Positions 1 through 8,004 of a stretch of DNA of 64,000 bases are shown here, piece after piece. The notes beneath the pieces are model-generated. The model had not been told where the DNA came from, searched no databases, and worked only from the letters and a program-made list of their open reading frames with translations. The position numbers and the translations under genes were made by a program. Position 1 is the first letter of the stretch, and each line of letters begins with the position of its first letter. The stretch is from the NCBI GenBank assembly GCA_013822765.1, contig PNKY01000008.1:170045-234044 (forward strand), given 5' to 3'. The DNA comes from Rhodospirillum sp. Lineage in GTDB: Bacteria > Pseudomonadota > Alphaproteobacteria > Dongiales > Dongiaceae.

Positions 1-756
1 GCCGCCCCGCAGGTGCGCAGCAATCCGAAGGCGCGCACGGAATGGGCGGTCGACCAGCTGATGCTGGCCGCCAAGGCCTCGCAGAACCTGGGCCTGACCG
101 AGCATGCGACCTTCTCCGGCGCGCTCGCCTGGCCCTATTTCTATCCCTGGCCGCAGCGGCCCGCAGGTTTGGTCGAAACGGCGTTCGACGAACTGGCAAA
201 GCGCTGGAAGCCGATCCTCGACGCATTCGACAAGGTCGGCGTCAACGTCTGCTACGAGATCCATCCGGGCGAGGACCTGCACGACGGCGCGACGTTCGAG
301 ATGTTCCTGGAGCGGGTAAACAACCATCCGCGCTGCAACATCCTCTACGATCCGTCGCACTTCGTGCTGCAGGCGCTCGACTATCTGCAGTACATCGACA
401 TCTATCACGAGCGCATCAAGATGTTCCACGTGAAGGACGCGGAGCTCAATCCGAACGGCCGCACCGGCGTCTATGGCGGGTTCCAGTCCTGGGTCAACCG
501 GGCAGGACGCTTCCGCTCGCTCGGTGACGGCCAGGTCGACTTCAGCGCCATCTTCTCCAAGTTCGCGCAGCACGGCTTCCAGGGCTGGGCGGTGCTGGAG
601 TGGGAATGCTGCATCAAGGATTCCGAGCAAGGCGCCCGCGAAGGCGCCATCTTCATCCGCGATCACATCATCCAGGTGGCGGCGCGGGCGTTCGACGATT
701 TCGCGGCGGGCGGCGCGGACCTCGCAGCCAACCGGCGCATGCTGGGCATTCGATAG
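1..756 (+). CDS. Sugar phosphate isomerase/epimerase, TIM-barrel family (5' end missing)
   Basis: The reading frame is open from base 1, so the N-terminus lies outside the window; the GTG at 13 is only the first possible start inside it. The visible 250 residues are the second half and C-terminus of a xylose-isomerase-like TIM barrel (AP endonuclease 2 / IolE / IolI type). Four blocks fit the metal-binding acidic and histidine residues of this family: YEIHPGED, LYDPSHF, MFHVKDAE and VLEWECC. Such proteins isomerise or epimerise sugars or inositol derivatives with a divalent metal. The dehydrogenase gene starts 22 bases downstream, the usual pairing in which a ketosugar made by a Gfo/Idh/MocA enzyme is isomerised. 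The substrate cannot be read from sequence. The family assignment is secure; the role is inference. Confidence 0.85.
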   Translation, partial: AAPQVRSNPKARTEWAVDQLMLAAKASQNLGLTEHATFSGALAWPYFYPWPQRPAGLVETAFDELAKRWKPILDAFDKVGVNVCYEIHPGEDLHDGATFEMFLERVNNHPRCNILYDPSHFVLQALDYLQYIDIYHERIKMFHVKDAELNPNGRTGVYGGFQSWVNRAGRFRSLGDGQVDFSAIFSKFAQHGFQGWAVLEWECCIKDSEQGAREGAIFIRDHIIQVAARAFDDFAAGGADLAANRRMLGIR

Positions 757-777
757 AAACGCAGAGAGGGAAAGAAC

Positions 778-1950
778 ATGCCAATCGAAGGCCGCGGCCG
801 CGAAACTGCGGACGCACGGATCCGCTTGGGAATGGTTGGTGGCGGCGAAGGCGCCTTCATCGGCGCCGTCCATCGCCTTGCCGCACGCATGGACGACCAC
901 TACGTCCTCGTTGCAGGTGCCCTGTCGTCGACGCCGGAGAAGGCACAACGCTCCGGCAAGGCGCTGGGGCTGGCGCCGGACCGCGTCTACGACGACTTCG
1001 AGACCATGGCCAGGGTAGAGGCCAAGCGGCCGGACGGCATCGAGGCGGTGGCGATTGTCACGCCGAATGACACCCATGCTCCTGCTTCCAAGGCATTCCT
1101 GAAGGCCGGCATCCATGTGATCTGCGACAAGCCGCTGACGCTCAATCTCAAGGAGGCACTGTCGCTCCAGAAAGCAGTGAAGCAGAGCGGCAGGATCTTC
1201 GCCCTCACCCACAACTACACCGGCTACCCGATGGCGCGGCACGCGCGCGCGATGGTGAAGGCGGGCGACCTGGGCGAGATCCGCGTTGTGCAGGTGGAAT
1301 ACCCGCAGGACTGGCTGACCGAGAAGATCGAGGATACCGGCCACAAGCAGGCGGCCTGGCGCAACGATCCCAAGCGCGCCGGCGCCGGCGGCTGTCTCGG
1401 TGACATCGGCACGCATGCGCACAACATTGCGGCGTTCGTGACCGGACTGGAGCTGGACTCGCTGAGCGCCGACCTCACCAGCTTCGTGAAGGGCCGCAAG
1501 CTCGACGACAATGTCCACGTCATGATGCGCTATAGGGGCGGCGCCAAAGGCATGCTGTGGGCGAGCCAGGTCGCGCCGGGCAACGAGAACAACCTCAAGC
1601 TCCGCGTCTATGGCACCAAGGGCGGGCTGGAATGGTGGCAGGAGCATCCCAACCAGCTGATCTGGTCGCCGCTCAACAAGCCGCCACAGATCCTGTCGCG
1701 TGGCACAGGGGCCGCGAATGCCGCCGCCGCGCGCGTCACGCGCGTGCCGCCCGGACATCCGGAAGGCTACCTGGAGGGATTCGCCAACATCTACACCGAA
1801 GTCGCCACCGCGATCCGCGCCGCGCGGTCGAAGAAGAAGCTCGACCCGGCGGTGATGTTTCCGACGGTGGAGGATGGCGTGAGCGGCATCGCCTTCATCG
1901 AAGCGGCAGTGAAATCGTCCGCGAAGGATGGGAAGTGGGTGAAGGTGTAG
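778..1950 (+). CDS. Gfo/Idh/MocA-family NAD(P)-dependent oxidoreductase
   Basis: This 390-residue protein has the family's two domains. An N-terminal Rossmann fold opens with the nucleotide-binding loop MVGGGEGAFIG (about residues 20-30). The CDKPLT motif (about 117-122) is the counterpart of the family's E-K-P motif, with the conserved lysine near the nicotinamide. The C-terminal sheet domain contains GDIGTHAHN (about 206-214), where Asp and His are the usual catalytic pair. A GAGAGGG ribosome site lies about 8 bases before the ATG. The gene follows the isomerase by 22 bases and is probably cotranscribed with it. Likely reaction: NAD-linked oxidation or reduction of a sugar or cyclitol ring. 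It ends two bases before the convergent citrate-synthase-like gene, leaving no room for an intrinsic terminator. Confidence 0.88.
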   Translation: MPIEGRGRETADARIRLGMVGGGEGAFIGAVHRLAARMDDHYVLVAGALSSTPEKAQRSGKALGLAPDRVYDDFETMARVEAKRPDGIEAVAIVTPNDTHAPASKAFLKAGIHVICDKPLTLNLKEALSLQKAVKQSGRIFALTHNYTGYPMARHARAMVKAGDLGEIRVVQVEYPQDWLTEKIEDTGHKQAAWRNDPKRAGAGGCLGDIGTHAHNIAAFVTGLELDSLSADLTSFVKGRKLDDNVHVMMRYRGGAKGMLWASQVAPGNENNLKLRVYGTKGGLEWWQEHPNQLIWSPLNKPPQILSRGTGAANAAAARVTRVPPGHPEGYLEGFANIYTEVATAIRAARSKKKLDPAVMFPTVEDGVSGIAFIEAAVKSSAKDGKWVKV

Positions 1951-1951
1951 G

Positions 1952-2728
1952 CTAGCCCTCGCCTTTCCCTGCCTCGTACGGTACCGCCCGCTCTGCCGCC
2001 TCCCACGTAGCGCGCAGGGTGGGCTTCTGCTGCTCTTCGTACAGATGCCCCACCAGGCCGGCGCAGCGCGCGATCAGGCCGAAGCCGCGGGCGATCTCGG
2101 CCGGGACGCCGCAATCGCCGAGCACGGCCGCGATCGCACCGGTGGCGTTGATGGTGATGTGGCGGCCGTAGGTGGCGTCGATCGCGTTGCTGAGCGCGGC
2201 GATCGCGGCCACATGCTTGCTCGCGACATTGCGTTCGTGGGCCAGTTCCAGCAAGCGCTGGGCACGCGGGTCGTCCGGCTTGTGGGTCGGGTGGCCGAAT
2301 CCTGGCAGCGCCGTGCGCGCGGCGCGGTGCTCGACCGCGATGCGGGTTGCCTCGGCTGCACCGTCCTCCGCATTCACGACCCGCTGCAGCAGCGCGGCGC
2401 AGCCTTCCATGCTGCCGACGAAACGGCTGCCGACGCCCAGCAAGCCGGCGGCGACGGCGCCCTGCAGCGCTTCGGGCGCGCTGGAATAGGTCAGGCGCGC
2501 GGCCAGCACGCTCGGCGTCAGGCCGTGCTCCATCAGCGCGACCAGGCAGGCATCGATCAGCGCCGACTGATCGGATGTCGGCATGCGGCCGAGGATCTGG
2601 AAATAGATCACCTCGGTGAAGCTGCGCTGGCCGATCAGGTCCTTACACAGGCTGACGCCGCGGATGAACACGTCTTCGGCGCCGTGGCTGGCGATGCTGG
2701 TGGTCGGCGCGTCGGGCTCAGAGCTCAT
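1952..2728 (-). CDS. Citrate-synthase-like protein, probable citryl-CoA lyase type
   Basis: The start is the ATG at 2728, giving 258 residues. It overlaps the upstream acyl-CoA synthetase stop as ATGA, which argues for translational coupling; the frame stays open further upstream only because it shadows that gene. The protein keeps the core of the citrate synthase fold, including MEHGLTPS, PGFGHPTHKPDDPR (equivalent of the second catalytic histidine loop GFGHRVYK) and ARCAGLVGHLYEE. The LHGGANE loop that carries the first catalytic histidine of true citrate synthases is replaced by GVGSRFVGS. At 258 residues it is far shorter than citrate synthase (about 430). Short proteins of this kind are usually annotated as citryl-CoA lyases. 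I infer C-C cleavage of a CoA thioester made by the neighbouring synthetase; the exact substrate is unknown. Confidence 0.75.
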   Translation of the reverse strand: MSSEPDAPTTSIASHGAEDVFIRGVSLCKDLIGQRSFTEVIYFQILGRMPTSDQSALIDACLVALMEHGLTPSVLAARLTYSSAPEALQGAVAAGLLGVGSRFVGSMEGCAALLQRVVNAEDGAAEATRIAVEHRAARTALPGFGHPTHKPDDPRAQRLLELAHERNVASKHVAAIAALSNAIDATYGRHITINATGAIAAVLGDCGVPAEIARGFGLIARCAGLVGHLYEEQQKPTLRATWEAAERAVPYEAGKGEG

Positions 2729-4263
2729 GGTTCCCTCAATCTTTGTTCCAGCTCGTGGCGCTGGATCTTGCCCGACGCACTGCGCGGGAAGGCGTCGAAC
2801 GGGATAAAATGGATTTCCTTGGGCTGCTTGAAGCCGGCCAGCTGCTCGCGGCAGCGGCCGCGCAGCTCTTCCTCCGTCAGCGCCTCGTCGTGGCGCGCGA
2901 CGAAGGCGACTGGCACCTCGCCCCACTTGGAATCGCGCCTGCGAACCACCGCGGCATCGGCGACGCGCTTGTCCTGCAGCAGCACGCGCTCGATCTCGGC
3001 GGGGTAGATGCTCTCGCCGCCCGACTTGATCAGGTACTTCACGCGGTCGACGAAATCGAGCGTGCCGTCCGGATTGCGCACGAACACGTCGCCCATGTGG
3101 AACCAGCCGCCGCGGAAGTCCTCGGCGTTGGTCTCCGGTGCGCGCCAGTAGCCGCTGAACAGCGTCGGCCCGCGCATACAGAGCTCACCCGGCCTGCCGT
3201 CGGGCAGTTCGCGGTCCTCGGCATCGACCAGGCGCACTTCGCAGAAGGGACTCTGCTGCTTCGACAGCCTGGTCGGCGAAACACCGACAGGAATGAGATT
3301 CGACGAGCAAGGCGGGCAGCCGGTCTCGGTCGCGCCGAAAGTATTAGCGTAGGGTGCGTTCAGCAGCGTCGTCACTTCGGCAATCTCTGCCGGCGGCACC
3401 AGGTCCGCCATCACACCGCACACCTTGACGCCTTTGACCGTGACGGCGGACTGCTTCAGCGCGGCGGCGAAGCGTCCGACCATGCCGGGCATCAGCAGCA
3501 GCCAGCCGATGCGCTCGGTGGCGACGATCTCGATCAACCGCGCGACGTCGAAGCCGTCGACCACGAACACCGTCCCGCCGCTCATCAAGGTGCCGAGCGA
3601 GAACTCCGCCGCGCCCATGTGATAGAGCGGCGACCACGCGACGAAGGCGTCCTCGGCGGCGATGCCGAATTCGGCGCGCAGCACCATGTTGCGCGCGATC
3701 TCGGCGCGATGGCTGATGACCGCGCCCTTGGGCAGGCCGGTGGTGCCGCTGGTATAGAGGATGAGCAGCGGCGATTCCGGATCGAGCGCCACAGACGGAC
3801 TGATCACCCCTGGCGCGCTGACCACGGCATCGTAGTCGGCGCCGTACGTCAGCACCGTCGGTAGGGCCGCTACCGCAGCGAGGCGATCGGCATGGCGCGG
3901 CGACACCAGGATGGCCCTCGGCTCGACCATGGCGAGGCAGTGCGCGAGTTCGGGCGCCGCAAGGCGCCAGTTCTGACACGCGACAATGGCGCCGATCGAA
4001 GCAGCGGCCAGAAAGAGCTCGAGATATTCGAGACGGTTTTCCGACAGGATCGCGACCCGGTCGCCCTGCCCCACGCCGTGGCGCCGCAGCCACCCCGCAA
4101 GCGCTGCCACGCGCCGTCCAACCTCGCGATAGCTCAAGCGGCGATCACCCTCCACCAAGGCCGGACGATCGGGATAGATGCGCGCATGCATGAGGAACAG
4201 GCTCGCCACGCTGCTGGCTGCAGCCTGCTGCACCAATCCGTCGGTTTCAGTGGCCTCGACCAT
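2725..4263 (-). CDS. Acyl-CoA synthetase, AMP-binding (ANL) superfamily
   Basis: The 512-residue protein is a full-length ANL adenylate-forming enzyme that activates a carboxylic acid as acyl-AMP and transfers it to CoA. Visible motifs in order are the P-loop-like LYTSGTTGLPKG (about residues 169-180), NTFGATETG (the A5 motif), GWFHMGDVF with DFVDRVKYLIKSGGE (A7/A8 hinge), and the C-terminal catalytic lysine in RSASGKIQR (about 495-503). It has no membrane segments. It is the first gene of a two-gene minus-strand unit with the citryl-CoA-lyase-like gene (4-base overlap), so the two probably act in sequence. The 125-base gap to the divergent GST gene must hold both promoters. Chain length and acid specificity are not readable from motifs. 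Confidence 0.88.
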   Translation of the reverse strand: MVEATETDGLVQQAAASSVASLFLMHARIYPDRPALVEGDRRLSYREVGRRVAALAGWLRRHGVGQGDRVAILSENRLEYLELFLAAASIGAIVACQNWRLAAPELAHCLAMVEPRAILVSPRHADRLAAVAALPTVLTYGADYDAVVSAPGVISPSVALDPESPLLILYTSGTTGLPKGAVISHRAEIARNMVLRAEFGIAAEDAFVAWSPLYHMGAAEFSLGTLMSGGTVFVVDGFDVARLIEIVATERIGWLLLMPGMVGRFAAALKQSAVTVKGVKVCGVMADLVPPAEIAEVTTLLNAPYANTFGATETGCPPCSSNLIPVGVSPTRLSKQQSPFCEVRLVDAEDRELPDGRPGELCMRGPTLFSGYWRAPETNAEDFRGGWFHMGDVFVRNPDGTLDFVDRVKYLIKSGGESIYPAEIERVLLQDKRVADAAVVRRRDSKWGEVPVAFVARHDEALTEEELRGRCREQLAGFKQPKEIHFIPFDAFPRSASGKIQRHELEQRLREP

Positions 4264-4388
4264 TGGGCGATTCTGCCGGATTTGACCGTCGCCTGCATAC
4301 TATCCGGGCGGCCCGAACCGGTGTAGATTTATTGCAACGGCGCCAGTCACAGTAGCGCCGAGGAAAATGCCAGCTTGGGAGGGTATTC

Positions 4389-5060
4389 ATGAAGCTCTAT
4401 ATGCATCCGGTGTCGATGACGAGCCGTCCGGTGCGCCTGTTCATCGCGGAGAACAACATCGCGGTCGAGGAGCAGGTCGTCGACCTGTTCACCGGCGAGC
4501 ACTACAAGGACGCGTACCTCGCCATCAATCCCAACCACATGGTTCCGGTACTGGAAGATGGCGACTTCCGCCTGACGGAAAGCTCGGCGATCCTCAAGTA
4601 TCTCGCGGACAAGATCAATTCGCCGACCTACCCCAAGGACCTGAAGCAGCGCGCCAAGGTCAACGAGGTGATGGACTGGATCAACAGCAACTTCTACCGC
4701 GACTGGGCCTACGGCTTCATCTACCCGCAGGTCTTCCCGCACCATAAGCGCAAGACCGACGAGATCCACGGCGCAACCATCGAATGGGGCAAGGAGCGCG
4801 CACAAGGCTGGCTCAGCCTGCTCAACGATCATTGGATCGGGAACAAGCAGTATCTCGCGGGCGACCAGATCTCGATCGCGGACTATTTCGGCGCCGGCCT
4901 CGTCACGCTGGGCGAAGTGATCCGCTGCGACTTCACCAAGTATCCGAACGTCACGCGCTGGCTGGGCAACGTGAAAAAGCTGAAGAGCTGGCCGAAGGTG
5001 AACGAGGTGTTCTACGGCCTGTGCGATTCGGTCAAGGAGCAGAAGTTCAACGCCATCTAG
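4389..5060 (+). CDS. Glutathione S-transferase family protein
   Basis: The 223-residue protein begins with a thioredoxin-like domain (residues 1-80) with the cis-proline region MVPVLEDGDF and the glutathione gamma-glutamyl-binding LTESSAIL. An all-helical C-terminal domain follows, with the GDQISIADYF N-capping-box motif. The length is normal for cytosolic GSTs. A strong GGGAGGG site sits six bases before the ATG. A glyoxalase-like VOC gene follows 32 bases downstream, so the pair could detoxify or isomerise a glutathione adduct. The protein lacks the long extension of maleylacetoacetate isomerases I can recognise, so class (theta-like or zeta-like) stays open. Family confidence is high; the substrate is unknown. 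Confidence 0.87.
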   Translation: MKLYMHPVSMTSRPVRLFIAENNIAVEEQVVDLFTGEHYKDAYLAINPNHMVPVLEDGDFRLTESSAILKYLADKINSPTYPKDLKQRAKVNEVMDWINSNFYRDWAYGFIYPQVFPHHKRKTDEIHGATIEWGKERAQGWLSLLNDHWIGNKQYLAGDQISIADYFGAGLVTLGEVIRCDFTKYPNVTRWLGNVKKLKSWPKVNEVFYGLCDSVKEQKFNAI

Positions 5061-5092
5061 GCGCTTTCGCGCGAGTTGAGATGGAGCGGAGC

Positions 5093-5587
5093 ATGATCAA
5101 GGGTCTGCATCACAACGCCTATCGCTGTCGGGATTCCGAGGAGACGCGGCGTTTCTACGAGGACTTCCTCGGCCTGCCGCTGTGCAATGTCCTGGAGATC
5201 AAGGAGACCAAGAGCGGCCGCAAGACCGGCACCCTCCACACCTTTTACCAGATGGACGACGGCTCGTGCCTCGCCTTCTTCGAGGCGCCCGACATGCCGT
5301 TCGAGTTCAAGAAGCAGCATGATTTCGACCTGCACATCGCGCTTGAGGTGCCGCGCAACGTGCTCGAGACCATGATGGCAAAGGGCAAGGCGGCAGGGAT
5401 CGAGACCCGCGGCGTCTCCGATCACCAGTTCATCGATTCGATCTATTTCCGCGATCCCAACGGCTACGTCATCGAACTGACGGCCAAGCGCCCCGACCAT
5501 GACGAAGCGATGGATCCGGTGAAGAACGATGCCCGCGGCAAGCTCGATGCCTGGCAGGTCAGCAAGCGGCAGGCGAAGGTGAGCTAG
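5093..5587 (+). CDS. VOC (glyoxalase/dioxygenase-fold) family protein
   Basis: The 164-residue protein has two beta-alpha-beta-beta-beta modules of the vicinal-oxygen-chelate fold. Metal ligands fit the start His in KGLHHNAYR (residues 3-11), a mid His in FDLHIALEV, and Glu in GYVIELTAK near the end. I chose the ATG at 5093 because GGAG lies seven bases upstream; an in-frame ATG at 5081 would add four residues. It lies directly downstream of the GST. The C-terminal tail (about 30 residues, KRPDHDEAMDPVKNDARGK and on) extends past the fold and resembles that of uncharacterised proteobacterial VOC proteins. Its stop overlaps the convergent XRE regulator by four bases. Possible activities are extradiol dioxygenase or a glyoxalase-type isomerase; sequence alone does not decide. 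Confidence 0.82.
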   Translation: MIKGLHHNAYRCRDSEETRRFYEDFLGLPLCNVLEIKETKSGRKTGTLHTFYQMDDGSCLAFFEAPDMPFEFKKQHDFDLHIALEVPRNVLETMMAKGKAAGIETRGVSDHQFIDSIYFRDPNGYVIELTAKRPDHDEAMDPVKNDARGKLDAWQVSKRQAKVS

Positions 5588-6168
5588 CGGTTCCGGCGCA
5601 GCACCGCGACCAGGTAGCGGCACGGCGCGACGCCCGGATTCTCGAACCGGCAATCGGCAGGCGGGCCGAGGCGCAGGCAATCGCCGGCGCGCAGCTGATG
5701 CGCCTGCGTTCCTTGCGTGAAGGTCAGCCGTCCGGCGACCACCACGATTTGCTGGTCTTCGATGAAGGTGAAGGCGGAGGCGGGGTAATCCACCCGTGCC
5801 TTGGGCGGCAGGTCGCCCCAGACCAGCTCCAGGGGCGATGAGGAGTCCGGCGGCGTCAGCGCCCTGCGTTCGAAGCCGGTATCGGGATCGCGCCAGCGCT
5901 CCTGCTCACCTTCCCGGTTGAGCAATCGCGCCGCACCCTGCTCCGCCCGCGCCAGCAGCTGCGACAGGGTCAGCCCGAACGCGGCCGACAGTCGCCCGAG
6001 CACCGCGGCGGTCGGGCTGCTTTCCCCACGCTCGACTTTGCTGATCATCGCGCGCGAGACGCCGGAGCGCTCCGCCAGCTGCTCCAGGTTCCAGTTGCGG
6101 CTGGTGCGCTCCGCCAGCAGACGGGCGGCGATTTGGCCGTCCAGCTCGTCTGACGCTATACTAGACAT
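5584..6168 (-). CDS. XRE-family transcriptional regulator with C-terminal cupin sensor
   Basis: The 194-residue protein has an N-terminal helix-turn-helix of the Cro/C1 type (about residues 12-66; recognition region RSGVSRAMISKVERGESSP) and a C-terminal cupin barrel (about 115-190; YPASAFTFIEDQQIVVVAG, then LRAGDCLRLGP). This XRE-cupin architecture is common among regulators of amino-acid, amine and sulfur catabolism, where the cupin binds the effector. It is divergent from the GNAT gene, and the 49-base gap holds an inverted repeat ATTCC-N8-GGAAT (6170-6187) that is a likely operator. The simplest model is that it represses itself and the GNAT gene. It is convergent with the VOC gene, with a four-base overlap of stops. 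Confidence 0.87.
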   Translation of the reverse strand: MSSIASDELDGQIAARLLAERTSRNWNLEQLAERSGVSRAMISKVERGESSPTAAVLGRLSAAFGLTLSQLLARAEQGAARLLNREGEQERWRDPDTGFERRALTPPDSSSPLELVWGDLPPKARVDYPASAFTFIEDQQIVVVAGRLTFTQGTQAHQLRAGDCLRLGPPADCRFENPGVAPCRYLVAVLRRNR

Positions 6169-6169
6169 A

Positions 6170-6187
6170 ATTCCTTTATAGTGGAAT
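6170..6187. promoter_or_regulatory. Inverted repeat, probable XRE-cupin operator
   Basis: Perfect 5-base arms ATTCC (6170-6174) and GGAAT (6183-6187) are separated by eight A/T-rich bases. The site begins two bases upstream of the XRE start and ends 31 bases before the GNAT ATG. Its position in a 49-base divergent gap and its symmetry suggest the binding site of the adjacent regulator. The core contains TATAG, which could overlap a -10 element. This is seen directly as a repeat; the operator function is inferred. Confidence 0.55.
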
Positions 6188-6217
6188 CATGCCGTCTCGG
6201 CAAGAGCGGAGGCACCG

Positions 6218-6727
6218 ATGGCGACTGTCATCCGGGACGCGCGCGCGCTCGATCTGGCGGCGATGCTGGCGATCTACAACGACGCCGTGCTCACCACCAC
6301 CGCGGTCTACGACTACCAGCCGCGATCGAGCGAGCAGCAGGCGGCGTGGTTCAAGAGCAAGCAGGAGCACGGCCTGCCTGTGCTGGTGGCGGAGGATGGC
6401 GGCGCAATTGTCGGCTTTGCCAGCTATGGCCCGTTCCGCCCCTGGCCGGCCTATCTTCACACGGTCGAGAACTCGCTCTATGTGGCGCCGGAGCAGCGTG
6501 GCCGCGGTATCGGGACGGCGCTGCTGCCCGCGCTCATCCAGCGCGCGGCCGAGCGCGGGCTGCACACGATGATTGCTGGAATCGATGCGACTAACGAGGC
6601 AAGCCTGCGCCTGCACGCGAAGTTCGGCTTCGAGCGCTTGGCGCAGTTCCGCGAAGTCGGATGGAAGTTCGAGCGCTGGCTCGACCTCGCCTTCCTGCAG
6701 CTGATGCTCGGAAGGCGCGCCGCCTAG
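6218..6727 (+). CDS. GNAT N-acetyltransferase, phosphinothricin-acetyltransferase-like
   Basis: The 169-residue protein carries the GNAT acetyl-CoA-binding motif A as VAPEQRGRGIGTALLPAL (about residues 89-106; R/Q-x-x-G-x-G/A is QRGRGIG). It also has features of the Pat/Bar/YncA subgroup: the N-terminal AMLAIYNDAVLTTTAVYD, the central GFASYGPFRP, and the C-terminal LHAKFGFE with FREVGWKF. Members acetylate phosphinothricin, methionine sulfone/sulfoximine or related amino acids. A GGAGG site lies five bases before the ATG. It is divergent from the XRE-cupin regulator, which probably controls it. Its stop overlaps the convergent small membrane protein by four bases. Confidence 0.85.
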   Translation: MATVIRDARALDLAAMLAIYNDAVLTTTAVYDYQPRSSEQQAAWFKSKQEHGLPVLVAEDGGAIVGFASYGPFRPWPAYLHTVENSLYVAPEQRGRGIGTALLPALIQRAAERGLHTMIAGIDATNEASLRLHAKFGFERLAQFREVGWKFERWLDLAFLQLMLGRRAA

Positions 6728-6945
6728 GCGCGGCGGCGGCCCATGAACACCAGGAAGCCGCCGGCCAGAACGGCAATGATGCCGGCAATGTCTGGGATGG
6801 CGATGGTGTGTTCCTTCTCCGCGGTCGCCTCCAGCGGGCCGACGTCCAGGACCTTCTCCTCAGTCGTATAGGTGAAGCGCGGCACGACGAGGCCCGCGAT
6901 GCCGAGGACGATCAGCACGATACCGAGGATCGCAAGAGGTTTCAT
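6724..6945 (-). CDS. Small two-helix membrane protein
   Basis: The start at 6945 gives 73 residues. The first membrane segment is near residues 3-21 (LAILGIVLIVLGIAGLVV) and the second near 50-67 (IAGIIAVLAGGFLVFMG), with a short polar connector and a positively charged tail GRRRA. This resembles DUF3185/YqaE-size inner-membrane proteins of unknown function that are common in Proteobacteria. A weak GGTGGGG ribosome site precedes the chosen ATG; an upstream start at 6984 is possible but has no good site. It stands alone, convergent with the GNAT gene and 86 bases downstream of the importer operon's last gene on the same strand. No function is assignable. Confidence 0.65.
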   Translation of the reverse strand: MKPLAILGIVLIVLGIAGLVVPRFTYTTEEKVLDVGPLEATAEKEHTIAIPDIAGIIAVLAGGFLVFMGRRRA

Positions 6946-7031
6946 TTCCCCACCGGAAAGTTGCTTGAGATATGCGAGCAACACCCTCCAGCGGCAAAGG
7001 TTCCACCGGGGGATGACTCAACCGGGAAGGA

Positions 7032-8000
7032 TCAGGTCTGCGCGCGCTGGCGACCGTAGATCAGCAGCATCGTGATGATGACAGCGCCGTAGATCAGCTG
7101 GCGGAAGGCTTCCTCTATCTGCACCACCGACAGGATCGATTGCAGCAGCGTGATGAGGATGATCCCGGCGACGGTGCCGAGATAGGTGCCGCGGCCACCG
7201 AGAATGGACGTTCCGCCCAGCACCACCGCGGCGATCGAGGGCAGCAAATAGGGATCGCCCATGCCCTGGTAGGCCTTGGTCGAATAGCCGGCGAGCAGCG
7301 CGCCGGCGAAGGCGGAGAGCGCGCCGGAGATGGCGAAAGCCGCGAGCACCACGCGCTGGGTGCGGATGCCGGAGAGATAGGCCGCGATCTCGCGGTTGCC
7401 GATGGCGTACACGGCGCGGCCGAACACCGTGCGCCGCAACAGGAACACCGTTACGCCACCGACGGCGACCCATACCCAGACCGGGTTCGGAATGCCGAAG
7501 ATCAGGCGGCCGGTGGCGAGCTCGTTCATCGCCTCCGTCGCCATGTCCTGCGGCGCGAAACCGCCGGTGCGCACGGTCATCAGTCCAAGCGCCACGGAGT
7601 TGATGGCAAGGGTGAATATCATGGACGGCACGCGCAGATACGCAACGCCGATGCCGTTGATGAGGCCGAACGCCAGGCCGCACAGGATGCCGATTGGAAT
7701 GGCGAAGGTAGCACCCCACGGTCCCCAGCCTGCCGCCGCCGTCGACATCATGCCACCGACCGTGATGATCCACGGCACTGAGAGGTCGATCTGGCCCAGC
7801 AGGATCACGATCATCATGCCGGTGGAGACCAGGGCCAGGAAAGATCCGACCTGGAGCTGCTGCAGCAGATACTCCGGCGACAGGAAGTTCTCGTTGACGA
7901 TGCTGCCGATCAGCAGCAGCGCGACGATGCATCCGAACGCGGTCAGGACCGCCGGATCGAACCGGCGCAGGACGGGATTGGTGGCGCCGAGATTGGTCAT
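7032..8000 (-). CDS. CUT2 sugar ABC transporter, permease subunit 2
   Basis: The 322-residue inner-membrane protein belongs to the RbsC/XylH permease family (BPD_transp_2). It shows multiple membrane helices and the family motif near LLGQIDLSVPWIITVGGMM (about residues 67-85), where the ATPase-coupling and translocation region lies. A second signature is PSIAAVVLGGTSILGGRGT (about 248-266). It is the last gene of the four-gene importer unit (binding protein, ATPase, permease, permease) and starts four bases after the preceding permease stop. Two different permease genes indicate a heterodimeric channel. The closest characterised relatives transport ribose, xylose, fructose or autoinducer-2; the specific sugar is unknown. 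Confidence 0.88.
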   Translation of the reverse strand: MTNLGATNPVLRRFDPAVLTAFGCIVALLLIGSIVNENFLSPEYLLQQLQVGSFLALVSTGMMIVILLGQIDLSVPWIITVGGMMSTAAAGWGPWGATFAIPIGILCGLAFGLINGIGVAYLRVPSMIFTLAINSVALGLMTVRTGGFAPQDMATEAMNELATGRLIFGIPNPVWVWVAVGGVTVFLLRRTVFGRAVYAIGNREIAAYLSGIRTQRVVLAAFAISGALSAFAGALLAGYSTKAYQGMGDPYLLPSIAAVVLGGTSILGGRGTYLGTVAGIILITLLQSILSVVQIEEAFRQLIYGAVIITMLLIYGRQRAQT

Positions 8001-8004
8001 GGCC

